Assembly: GCA_009103225.1 (NCBI GenBank)
Contig: RHPI01000560.1
Coordinates: 591,015 to 655,014, forward strand
Length of the DNA stretch: 64,000 bases
Origin: Chlorokybus atmophyticus
Lineage: Eukaryota; Streptophyta; Chlorokybophyceae; Chlorokybales; Chlorokybaceae
Reading direction: 5' to 3'
Numbering within the stretch: position 1 is the first letter of the stretch; each line of letters opens with the position of its first letter. Of the stretch, positions 34,181 through 44,440 are shown piece after piece. The notes under the pieces were generated by a model. That model saw only the letters and a list, made by a program, of their open reading frames with translations, was not told the origin of the DNA and made no database searches. Both the position numbers and the translations under genes were made by a program.

Positions 34181-36955
34181 GCTCATTCGGGTCCATACGC
34201 TCTGATGAAGGCGCTCAAGGTTCCATGGTGCAAACCAACATCATTGTCTTCGTCCTTGAAGCAGGCAACTACCACATGATCGCTGCTGGCCCGAGATGCT
34301 AAGTACGTGGCACAATTCAGTTGCTCTGCGGAAGACAACAAAGTAGCCTCAGTTGCTACATCAGGTTAATGGACCTTGCATATCCTGAAATACAACAACT
34401 TACTGCTGCTGGTGTGGTGGTAAGTGGATGTCTCCACAGCAAGGGCATCCTGTCTGAAAGTCTGCACGACGCTGCTAAGATGGTCGTCGTTTACGAGGAC
34501 CACCGTGTTCCAAAAAGGCAACGGCTTGTTGTGACCGACCAGGATATCCTTTAAATCTTTGAAGCACTCGTCGGTGTTGTCAAAATCCTTGACGCTGCTG
34601 CAATGCTTGACAAACTCAATATCCACAAACACAATGTAAGATGACGGCAGAGGTTCCTCCGACTTGAACAAGCCGTTCTGGAACTACTGAGCAGTGTCCA
34701 TTCGAAGGACGACACGTCGCCTGACCACTGGCAGGCGCTTTCTCTTCCAACTCCACATCTTGCGTCTACATGCAACACAGCACAGTCAGTGGCATTAACG
34801 CACCGTCAATAGACTGGCAAAAATAACCTCGACGTTGCTTACTGCGGAATTTCCACAGCGCCTTTAACTCGGCGGCTGTGTAGACCAGCTTGGAGCCCGT
34901 GAGTTCCTTAAAATCATTCCGGATGGCGACGAGAAGATCTAAATCTTCAAGTTGTTCGACATCTGTGGGCTGGCCTTTCCCTTTCACCTTGCCCGCCTTT
35001 TTGGGCTTTTTCTGTACCTTGGGTCTCGCTGCTATTAGCTCTCTGATAAACAGGTCATGCGTCTGAGCTCTCGAGAAGAGCAAATCCAGCTTGGCAAAAA
35101 GCTCAGGGTACTTTGCGCAAAGACGATCCTGATTGCTGCAAGCATAACAATTGCGTTCAGACAAATGGCAAGCAGCTAAAAGTGGTACAAGATCTTAGAC
35201 CAGGTTGAACATACCCACGCTTGCCAAAATCTTCATTAAAAGCCTTGGCAGCGATAAACCCATAGGATCTGCCTCTTTTTCGCATGTCGTCGCAGACAGT
35301 GACCAACTCTTTTTTTCTCAACAGGACAGCCGGCCGGAGTCTAAATGATCGACAACGCTCATGATTTGGGGGGGCTCGAGTTTGGCAAAGTTGTGCAGGA
35401 AATTCAGGAAATGCCCTGCGCTGTGTTCCGCTTTCCATCGGCCATAAACAAGTCTTTTTGCTGTGCAGCACATGGAAAAAGCGCTGGTATTCTGGCTGTG
35501 AGAGGCCGAGCTCCATCGCAATCCTGCAATAGCACTGTAATTAACGGAGATGTAGAAAGCTGTATCAGATGTTGTGCACTGTATACAGATACAGTTTCAA
35601 AGTCGTACATGACATGGACGCGCTTAGTTTGGGGGACTTTAGCCACCTCGTCATCCGTTGGAGGCGTCAAGGACTCTCGCAAAATGACCATCCATGACCG
35701 TGCGCAGTCAAGCCACGCTTCAGCCCCCCTTGTCTTGCGGGTCTACCCAATGGACAACCTAAACGGTTGACCATACTGTTTCCCGATGTCACGCATGGCG
35801 TGCATGACCCCCAATGGCGTGGACTTTTGTCGCAGCTCATCCTGCAAGCTGTGCAGCCTACTCAGGTTGAGGATTTAAAGTCTATTGATGTTTGTCGCGA
35901 CCTATCACATGTAGAGTTGTTGGTCAATTACTGAAAGTATCATAAGTTGGCAACAATAAAGCAGCCTACCTCGAACCTTTATGGCGCCCATTTTGGATCG
36001 TTTGGATGGTCATGATGCCTGCACTGATATATGGTCAGCGAGTGGTTCCCGTACAGAATCTCGAACTGCATTCTTTTGCTCGACGGGTCCTGCAGAAACT
36101 CGTCTGCTGGCACTCGACGCCATTCTGTGGGTCTAGTCTTTTCGAGCACCAATCCAATCCACCATTTGTAATTTGGCAGGCCAGCATCGATCACGCCCTC
36201 CACAAGCTTTAGCCTGGCCTCAGTCACCAGTCTCACGGAATGGCGCGGGCGAGCAAGCATCATCCAAGCAACGGGAACATTAAACAAGGTGTTTCCTCCA
36301 GAGCTTTGAACCAAAGGGGGCAGCTTCAACCGATCCAGCAGGCCTGAAACATAAGATAAGCAAGCGACTATTGAATATCCTATAGCAACGCACTTAGTAA
36401 TTATGCCTTGAGTTAATGCACACAGAGTAATGACAAGCAGGCCAAAGCCGAATACAATAGCTCACTTTTGTTACTAGTCTTAATGATAGGTGAGTAGTTT
36501 GCAGGTTTGTCACTATCGGAGTTATCTGAATCTTCTGATGTGGACGTGGAAGGCTTGGTTGCCTTGCCCTTGATTGGTGACGCGCTGTTATCGGGCAGGT
36601 CTGCATAGCATAACAAAAGTATTGGATTTGTCAAGCCCTTGGCAATGATATGGTATGCCATAAGCTACCTCGCAGCCATTCGAAGAACTTTTCGTTCAAG
36701 TCGTCTGTTGGATCCACAAGATGCTTTAGAACCCTTCGGTTGACACTAGCTGCAAGATCCAGTAGATCGAGCTCGTTCTCCGCCTCAGCTTCTGATTTGA
36801 AATATGAACCCCTCACTTTGGACAAAATCAGAAGTTCGGCTTTTGGCACAATGACGTCATTGTCGTCGTTGATATTGCTGTAGGCCAACCCGCGACAGTA
36901 GATGGGCTTTCCATCTGAGTGTGGGGGTTTAGGCCCAGGTTTAGCCGTCCTTAGA
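34181..36955 (-). pseudogene. interrupted unrecognised gene, N-terminal segments
   Basis: Several minus-strand exons lie between the 61-bp repeats and the copia insertion. They encode KPIYCRGLAYSNINDDNDV (about 36910-36850), a Ser/Asp-rich linker (about 36600-36470), RLVTEARLKLVEGVIDAGLP (about 36230), VHVMYDFETVSVYSAQHL (about 35615), a Lys-rich stretch VQKKPKKAGKVKGKG (about 35000), and PSSYIVFVDIEFVKHC (about 34640). In-frame TAGs occur at 35743-35745 and 34684-34686, and another frame break lies near 35330. Exon order and strand agree with the segments at 28869-29128 and 19323-20874, so all are probably one gene of more than 1000 residues. The function is unknown. Confidence 0.45.
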
Positions 36956-37106
36956 CTCCAGTCAGCTTAGTCTAGCTAAGTACTGGAGTTTAAGACCATG
37001 TTTGGTCGTCCTTGAACTCCAGTCAGCTTAGTCTAGCTAAGTGTTGGAGTTTGGGACCAGGTTTAACCGTCCTTAGACTCCAGTCAGCTTATTCTAGCTA
37101 AGTACT
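36934..37106. repeat. 61-bp tandem repeat, three copies
   Basis: Three near-identical units with a CTCCAGTCAGCTTAGTCTAG core repeat at a 61-bp period. Each unit contains the inverted pair CTTAGTCTAGCTAAG. The array abuts the N-terminal end of the interrupted gene. Confidence 0.9.
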
Positions 37107-37830
37107 CATGACTTTCGTACTTAATCAACTCTAGTCCTAACCATTTCGCTGAAAACCGTCAGTCTTAACAATTTAAACCTTTTAAGACTGTTTTTGGGTC
37201 TGATGCTGACTAGACCTGCCTTGTATACTATCTTGAGCTTGTATATCGAGTTCTTTGCAGTGTTGACCGTTATTGGGTATAAGGGGACGCCCACACACGT
37301 TTAATATGGTTCACTTTGTTGATGCTCAAGTCTGGTGGCGGCGGAAGCCTTGGTCTTCTGTGGCGTTGTCTGGACTGGTCCGATCTGCTTGCACAGACGG
37401 TTTGAGGGTGTTGTGTTGTGTGTCTACGCCTAGGAAGCTTGCATCTCAACACTGAGCACCACGCTCCAAGTAGGGCGTAGGTAGTTGTGTTGCCCTGTGC
37501 ACGGTAAGTTAAGCCGGATCTTGGAACTCAAGTAACCCACGATCTTGGTTCTCATGTAATCCACGCTTATAAACACAACGCTCACCTTACGCTTCGCATT
37601 AAGACGGTTATTTCCTTGACCCATGTACCGCAACTATTAAACATGTTGGCGCTCAGCTTGACCTATTGATTTTAAAACTGCAACGCTTGGTACGAGTCTG
37701 ACTTTAATTGAATGTTTTTTTTTAGCCCATGGCAACTCCCAGTTGCTATCTGTCAACACAAGCTTGTCACGTACTTGTAAATGTCACACACAGTTCAGTT
37801 CAGAGACATCTGCTGCACACCCTTGGTTAT
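37107..37830. other. stretch without a supportable gene
   Basis: Short open frames on both strands only. No splice-bounded exon or repeat of note. Confidence 0.4.
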
Positions 37831-37836
37831 TCAGAT

Positions 37837-38096
37837 GAGTAGATGACCAGCTTATCTGCATCACTGCTGACACTAGAATCTTCTTGGTCTTTCTCTTTGT
37901 TGTCGCTGGGCTGATCGTCACTAGTGTCTACTTGCTTCTTGTCTTGCTTGTCATCATTGGAAGAAATCTCGACCGGCTTTTTCAACTTTTTGAAATTTTC
38001 AAATGTGTGTCTTCTGCTGAGGAGTCTTGTCTTGCTTCCTTTGTTGTGGCACTTTGTTTCGACTGCGTGCCTGCAGGCTTTCGTTGCAATCCCTGA
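37837..38096 (-). CDS. possible terminal exon of an unrecognised gene
   Basis: After an acceptor-like ATCAG, the minus strand is open for about 86 codons to a TAA at about 37837. It begins TKACRHAVETKCHNKGS (Cys/His spaced as in a zinc site), then FENFKKLKKPVEISSNDD, and ends in an Asp/Ser/Lys-rich tail closing ADKLVIYSSE. The acidic tail resembles the low-complexity part of the interrupted gene's C-terminus. There is no ATG, and upstream exons were not found. Confidence 0.35.
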
Positions 38097-38159
38097 TCAG
38101 GACAATTGCCAGGGGTTGTCTGCAGCTCACAAAGTAGTAAGTTCATACGTGCGAAGCAA

Positions 38160-38480
38160 TCGTACTTTACTTGAGAACTCTAAGAGCAGGAAGCTAAGGG
38201 AGGTTTAAGATCTTAAATTTCCAAGAGCAGGCAGCTAAAGAAGGTCTAAGATCTTGAACCTTTCTTAACTTGGAGTGAAGGGAGGTCCAAGATCTTAAAC
38301 CTCCAAGAACAGGCAGCTAGGGGAGGTTTACGATCTTGAACCTCTGAGAGCAGGCACTAAGGGAGGTCTAAGATCTTAAACCTCTCTTAACTATAAGTCA
38401 AGGAAGGGTTCAAGATCTTCAACCTCCAAGAACAGGCAGCTCAGAGAGCTCTAAGATCAGGCAATGACTCCACAAGATCT
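38160..38480. repeat. degenerate tandem repeat with AAGATCTT palindromes
   Basis: About six imperfect units of roughly 53 bp, each with GAGCAGGCAGCTAAGGGAGG and an AAGATCTT palindrome. Units vary in length through small indels. Confidence 0.8.
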
Positions 38481-38829
38481 TGAAACTCCAAGATCTTGTG
38501 GAGTGATCTCAGCAGCAGGACAAGGAGCAGCAGAAGGAGTGCTGGAATGGTGAGGGCAGATGTGAATGCTTCGATCTGCACAAAGTAGTGTCCTCATGTG
38601 CTTTCTCCCCCTCTGGAGTGTCCTTGTTTGCACTGCATAGCACCATACACCATTAGTATCAATTTTCTACAACGGCAATAGCAGCTAGTGGCAAGGTGTT
38701 GCTGGTGGCTGTGCCGACAGCAAGGTACAGCTACCAGCAATGTACCAGTGTTCCAGCAATCAACTACAACAACAACTTCAACACAGCAATTTGGTAACAG
38801 CGCAGCAACTTCAATTCAGCAACCACTCA

Positions 38830-39052
38830 ATTGCTGCGCACACAAGTTGCTGTGCGCAGCAATCAACTACAATTAGTAACAATGGCAACTGGGACACAAC
38901 ACACAACAATTTAGCAGCCAGTTAATTGCTGCGCACACAAGTTGCTGTGCGCAGCAATCAACTACAATTAGTAACAATAGCAACCTGGACACAACACATA
39001 GTAATCAGCAACCAGTTGATTGCTGCACACACAAGTTGCTGTGCGCAGCAAT
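38830..39052. repeat. three hairpins at 94-95 bp spacing
   Basis: Inverted repeats ATTGCTGCGCACA...TGTGCGCAGCAAT occur at 38830-38863, 38925-38958 and 39019-39052 (one mismatch in the last). They lie in a tandem array whose unit also has CAACTACAATTAGTAACAAT. The flanks (38700-39150) are CAG/CAA-rich. Confidence 0.9.
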
Positions 39053-39428
39053 CAACCACAAAGGAATACAGTGTTGCTGGTGCTGCTGCTGCTGCTATAG
39101 CAGTAACAACTAGCAGCGGCAGCAGCGACAGCACCAGCAGCAGCAGTCAGAAGCAAGCATTGCAATAACAAACACTACTAAAAAACACAACACAAACCTG
39201 GTCGACTTGCGCTCTGACCCCCCCATGCTGCTGCATGCACGCCCACGCCCTGCACCGGCCCCTGCCGCCCACGCCCACGTCGCCCCAATCAACCCTGTCC
39301 CCACACACGGAGGCGCCGCTTCTCAAACTCCTACACCCCTTGAAGTCTCAACACCGCCTCCGCCCCTGCCAACGCCGCCAAGGCCCCCGCCAACGCTACT
39401 GCCGCCCCCGCCAACGCGGCCCTAAACA

Positions 39429-39601
39429 TTAGGGTTTCTGACTATGGCTGCCGAGGCTATGGCTGCCGAGGCTATGGCTGCCGAGGCCAGAAACCCTAAG
39501 TGGCTGGGCGCTACCTCTCATACCGCGAAAGCAACTCTGTCGCAGTAGCTCTCATACCGTGAGAGCTACTGCGACAGAGTTGCTCTCGCGGAATGCGAGG
39601 T
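39429..39601. repeat. two nested inverted repeats, including 42-bp arms
   Basis: First, TAGGGTTTCTG (about 39431) pairs with CAGAAACCCTA (about 39489-39499) around three copies of a 15-bp GCTATGGCTGCCGAG unit. Second, 39513-39554 pairs with 39560-39601 across a 5-base loop, 42-bp arms with about four mismatches. This could be a foldback element or a small-RNA precursor. It has no coding content. Confidence 0.9.
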
Positions 39602-39619
39602 ATAAAATCTCGGGACACG

Positions 39620-40950
39620 AATTAATTACCCAATGTTAATTGATTATTATATATACATGATTGCCGATGAGCTGGTAACCATCAGTTTTCGGTCTCATTT
39701 GATGGTGCGATAACCTCGGCAGTACCCAGCCTTTGCGCAAAATAGTATGCAAGGTCGTATCATAGTGCTAAAGGTAACGACATCTTAATTTGTTGCCATG
39801 CTACTTTTTATTGTCATATTCTTGGTGTTAAACTATTTTTAATGAACTACAACCAACTACTATCTCCATATGATGCCATTAAAATATAGACTGTGCCATG
39901 GATTATTATTTAATAAAACTATAAAGTAGATATGTATATTGTCATTTAAAAAATGACTCATGTCATTAATTACTACCACACGTGTAAATGTTACTACGAC
40001 ACGATGCGATACCATCGCTGCGTCATTTACAACTTGTTATGGAAACGTTTTACGCATGATAGATGAATAAACATGAATGACGATTTGTTAGCTTGATGCA
40101 TACTCGTACATCAAAGCTGCATTCCTCATTGAATTGTGTCATCGATACCGCGATATACTTGGAGTAGTGTAACATAAATAGGATGATATAAATGCCATTA
40201 TCATGGCTTCCTCAAAGCGAGTTGTGCAATAAAAGCATTACGTAACACGCGTATCATCAATTATACGCATCAGTCATCACTCACGGCATGTTACAAGTAC
40301 ACATGCCAAGGATGACGTAACACCTCACGCATTGCAAATAGCGTACACTTCAGCAAATTTTAATATAATACGACAGATTCATGATATCATCTATGCAATA
40401 ATTACATGTAACAATCATGGATTGAAAAAATGACACATTACAATGTTGTTGTAGAGAAACAACCAACATTACATGTAACAATTATGGATTGAACAATACC
40501 ACGTTATTATTTGTGCACAAAACAAAAACAACAGCATGATGCGTGTGCTGGGCCCTATTGAAACCACTTTGCGAAGAGCGGTGTAATCACCATTCCACCA
40601 TCAAGTGGTTTTAATAAATTCAAACACACAACATGCTAATTTAGATAGTGCACACATAAGTATCTGTACCGGTTATGCTCTTATGCAGCGCAAGCACTGG
40701 GGCGAGAGCAAGCAATACAATAAAAACCAACGTCGTCGTCCGTTAGATATATAAACGGTCAAGTAGATATATTAATTAAGTCAATCAATGGAAAGCTATG
40801 CTTTTTAATTGCGACATTAATCGCGCGTCGTACCCTTACCCCAAACCCTTACCCCCCTACTCGGTGAGCTCAACTCTAGTGCCGCAGTGCAGCTGGTCGG
40901 CGGCGGCGGTCGTGTAGTTGTTGGCGGCGGCGGCGGTGTTGTTTTCAGCT
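39620..40950. other. AT-rich non-coding stretch
   Basis: Clearly more AT-rich than its surroundings, with no open frame of note. A short inverted pair, AAACCACTT...AAGTGGTTT (about 40565-40615), is the only structure seen. Base composition suggests different ancestry from the flanking repeats. Confidence 0.5.
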
Positions 40951-41061
40951 GGGCGCTAGTGTGTTTCAGTAGATCCCATTGTGTGTAGTGTAGCTAAAGC
41001 TTGCAAGTTGTAATTTGCAAGTTGAATGATTTGGTGCGGTAGCTGGTAAGTGAGTGCTGGC

Positions 41062-41830
41062 TTAAGGCGGTGGTATGGACGGCGATGTGGGGGCCATAGG
41101 GGGTGGCGAGAGCGAGCCAGGTGAGTTGAAGACCCTTGCATCCTTCGGGGTGTGTAGTTTGAGTGTCTCGTTGCTCTTCGTGTTATCAAAGATCATCTTA
41201 GCGCATGAAGAACATGAGCATTTCCTTTCAACAAGGTGACGGTCATACAAGAACACGCATCGGCGCAAGCGTTTGAAGATGAACAACGGCATGCGCATGC
41301 GCATGCGCATGCGCGTGCAACGCATGCTGCGAGGAGGCCGTTTATCACAAGACCGTACCTCCATAGGAGGACGAGGGGTGTCGTCGCACTCGGGGTCGGA
41401 ATCATCAATTTGGCGACGGCGCTTACGTCGAGGTGGGGTGGAGGTAGGGCTTGCAGCTACCTTCTTCCCCTTATCGCCTCCCTTGTACGTGAAGGGTGGC
41501 AGGTGAGGCACCTTTTGATACGCGAGCTCGTCGGCGCGGTCGGGAACCATGCCGCCGGGGTAAAGCTTGTAAAGGCCGCATGCCTTCCGCTACGTATTCA
41601 CATGCTTCACGCGTGAGACCGTGTTGGCTTCGCCGCGCACGCGATGTCCCAATGGGTAATGGCATGGTATCGTGTCCAACAAGTTGTCAGGAAAGGTCAC
41701 TTGGATATGCATATACGTCCACGAAAAAGAAGCGTGCACGAGGCATTGTGACCTATGCATACACACGCGCGTGTTATCATAGATGTGCACAATGTGCCGA
41801 TGGCCACAAATGTATGAAATACTTCGTATC
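41062..41830 (-). pseudogene. unrecognised protein-coding remnant
   Basis: The minus strand is open for over 240 codons except one TAG near 41594. It begins around CGHRHIVHIYDNTRVCMHRS, passes VTFPDNLLDTIPCHYPLGHR, then after the TAG RKACGLYKLYPGGMVPDRAD, a Lys/Arg-rich PPRRKRRRQIDDSDPE, and CSCSSC near the end. Paired Cys and His at both ends suggest zinc binding. It could be part of a DNA transposon or a host gene. The microsatellite at about 41289-41320 lies inside the frame. I do not recognise it. Confidence 0.4.
41289..41320. repeat. (GCATGC)n microsatellite
   Basis: Five alternating GCATGC/GCGCATGC units with palindromic character. Confidence 0.85.
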
Positions 41831-42584
41831 TATATCCTAAAACTTGAATGCAACACTTGGTGTGCATTGTGTATGAGCCATGACATGAGCCATGACAGCT
41901 ACATGAGCCATGACAGCTACACCAATACTCAGAGCTTAGCTAGGCTCAAATAAGTAGAACGATTGCGTCAAAGTCACCGCACAGTCATTTCCCTGGCGGT
42001 CAGGACGCTGGCGCCTATCTTACATGGCAGAGGCGTAACTCACGAATTATTGTTAACTGTGACGCAAATACCGAGGTCACAGTCAGATACTTAGCCAATT
42101 CGGCCGTTACATTGTTTTCCAACCCGGTTAAGGGCACGTTGATCAGCGGTTTGCGGCCGCGTTGACCCATCTTGTTGACTGACAGCGCGTCAGTCAGTCG
42201 GTCGCGGGCGGCGTGGCCTGCCACGCAGGCGGCGTGTTGATTGGCCGGCCGCCGGTCATATGGCCATAAAATTGCCGCCCTGGCAGTTTATTGGTTGGTT
42301 TGTGGTAAACAGTAATTGAAAAACTCACAACAGGATCCGATTTGGGCCAAAGTTGAGCGCGTTACTTCAACCCGGCTGCTCCACGCGGGCCCATAAGGAC
42401 CATGATATCCCTTTTGAGGTAAATCAAGAAAAATTACTTACTTTCCTCACCCCTCACAACATAAGGGACAAGCCTGTTGACATGCACCGTTTTGTAAGTG
42501 CCGGTATCAAGATGCCTGATTTCCACTTGACTTCTTTCTTTGTTGCAACTGCACTTGATCTCGTAATCCGTGAGCCACTTTGCT

Positions 42585-43019
42585 TTAATTTGTGCGCGGG
42601 GGCACGCATAACTTCATACGTTGCTTTCTTCTCAACCAAGACGCACTGTGAGGGTTGATGGGAGTTTTGCGAGATAAGAATTCAGCAGATTGCTTTGCCC
42701 GAGCTTCAGCAACATTGTTCGCCGCATGTTTATGCAACTTTTGCAATGCCTGTCCATTTTTTATGAACCATTCTCCATCCAAATCTTCCAAGTCCATGAC
42801 ATGAAAGTTGTTTCCCTCAATTGCATTGTCACTAAGGAGTCGTGGTTCACAATTGTATAGCATGCAAAAAGGGGAGAATGTTGTGATGCGTTGGCGCATC
42901 GCGCAATATCTCAACATTGCAAAAGGTAACGTATCATTCCACATGTCTGTATACGTCTGTGCGTACTTAGCAATTGCAGACGTGATGGGTTGATTGAATC
43001 TTCCAACCAATCCTGTCAT
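42585..43019 (-). pseudogene. retroelement integrase C-terminal remnant
   Basis: The minus strand encodes TGLVGRFNQPITSAIAKY, then TFSPFCMLYNCEPRLLSD and a charged tail. This matches the end of a Ty3-type integrase core (GxxERxNxxL and SPxxLLYGxxPR motifs), with Val-Gly where the catalytic Glu would be. It is cut off on the right near 43020, where plus-strand gag-like sequence of the next element begins. Confidence 0.7.
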
Positions 43020-43189
43020 GCCGATTGCTCGCGCATACCAGCCTTCATCGAGTACTAGTACGAGGGTGACCTCAGCAGCTGGGGCCTAACCTACAATCTC
43101 ACCTACGAGCGGACCAGTAACGGGAGCAACGATCGTAGCAGCAGAGGCTCGCGTTCTGTATCCGGCTTCACTCCGTTCCTGTCTGCTCC

Positions 43190-44440
43190 TCGGTTTCGAG
43201 CTTCTCCACTCTCGTCCGACAGTGACGACTACCAGATGGAGTCTTTTAGCTCAACCACGTCCCTGCACTTTTTCGAACGTGCTAGCACTACCTCGCTGGA
43301 CGAATTCATCATCAAGTTCCATTTAAAAATGCGGCAGCAGGCTCTGAAGAACAAAGACTGGTTAGATGAGAGTTTCTTTTCACATTGCTGCTCAGTATAT
43401 GGACCATGAAGCACATGATGTCTGAAAGTCTGTTGCTGAACTAAATCGAGTTGATGGCTATCGCAAGCTCGCCAGCACCATATCATGTGCGTCACTGCAC
43501 AGTTCAGCAGCCGTCTTTCCACCTGCTACTCCCGCTGCAGTCACCGTTTTGTCCATAGCGGCAGCCATTGACAGGGCAGAGGAGGAGGAATTGAGTTGGT
43601 GATCGTCAACCTGACCCCTGCAGAGATGGAGATCAAGATGGCCGCACGACGGGCCCGGACCCTGGAGCGTTCTGCTGCTATCCTTGCAGATTAACGAACG
43701 GTAGCCGTTGAGGTGGGCACACCCCTACCATTAGCAACACCTAGCTCTCGTGCGGGAGGCAGTGCTTTCACCCTCGGGCCAGTTGCACTGCGCGCACTAG
43801 CCATCACTGTAGGTGCTGCCATTTCTGACTCTCCCCTCAAGGACCTATACGCTGCATTTCGCCGCACCTTCCCACCGCAGACCACTAGTCAAGTGGAGGA
43901 CTTGAGGCGGTTCCGACGCAAGCCCAACGAGGACCCTTTACGCTTGTACTCCAGACTGAAAGGGCTGTTAAAGAACACTGACTACAAAATCGTTTGGTAG
44001 AAGGCTGCTGCAGTAGTATATGTCAACATGTTGGATGCCACCCTAAGCGAGTCGACGTGCCTGACCCTGAATTACAGCAGGCCCCTTGCCTACACGCTCA
44101 AGGAAGCTTTTGAGACTGCACAAGCCATCTATAAGCGCTTGGTGTATGAGAAGGCAGTGCCGGACACCAACCGCAGTGCCTCACGGCCTGTAGCCAGCTC
44201 AACTACCGAGCCTCCTTGCCGCGAACATGGCCGGGACGCTCCACCGGCACGCGACAAAGGGAAACGGTCAGTGCATACTGCTTTGTCTGCCCCTGTGCTG
44301 TGTCATCGCTGTGGACGGCATGGACACTAACAAAAGGAGTGCACCGAAGAGTACTCAACCCTAATCTGCGACTACTGTCACAAGACAGGCCATTTGGAGT
44401 CAGTCAGTCTGCTGGCTCAAGTTCCCTGAGTTGAGACCGG
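43190..44440 (+). pseudogene. gag of the methyltransferase-bearing element
   Basis: Segments recognisable as retroelement gag are scattered over three frames: LYAAFRRTFPPQTTSQVEDL and LRRFRRKPNEDPLRLYSRLK (about 43845-43965), TAG at 43999, then LAYTLKEAFETAQAIYKRL. Two CCHC knuckles follow, CHRCGRHGHxQKEC (about 44300) and CDYCHKTGHLESV (about 44375). The second is broken by a 4-base AGTC duplication just before its last Cys. Confidence 0.75.

Noticed and set aside
36934..37106. Second CRISPR-like or satellite candidate
   Set aside because: Three direct copies without unique spacers. A simple tandem repeat.
38830..39052. CRISPR-like array
   Set aside because: Only three palindromic units, spacers are themselves repeats of one another, and the genome is eukaryotic.
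39420..39435. Interstitial telomere (CCCTAAA/TTTAGGG)
   Set aside because: A single CCCTAAACATTAGGG pair forms the stem of an inverted repeat. There is no tandem telomeric array.
40840..40860. Telomere-like CCCTTACCCC run
   Set aside because: Two or three irregular units only, next to unrelated sequence.
41236..41616. Plus-strand His/Ala-rich frame
   Set aside because: Driven by the GCATGC microsatellite, opposite to a longer, more protein-like minus-strand frame.
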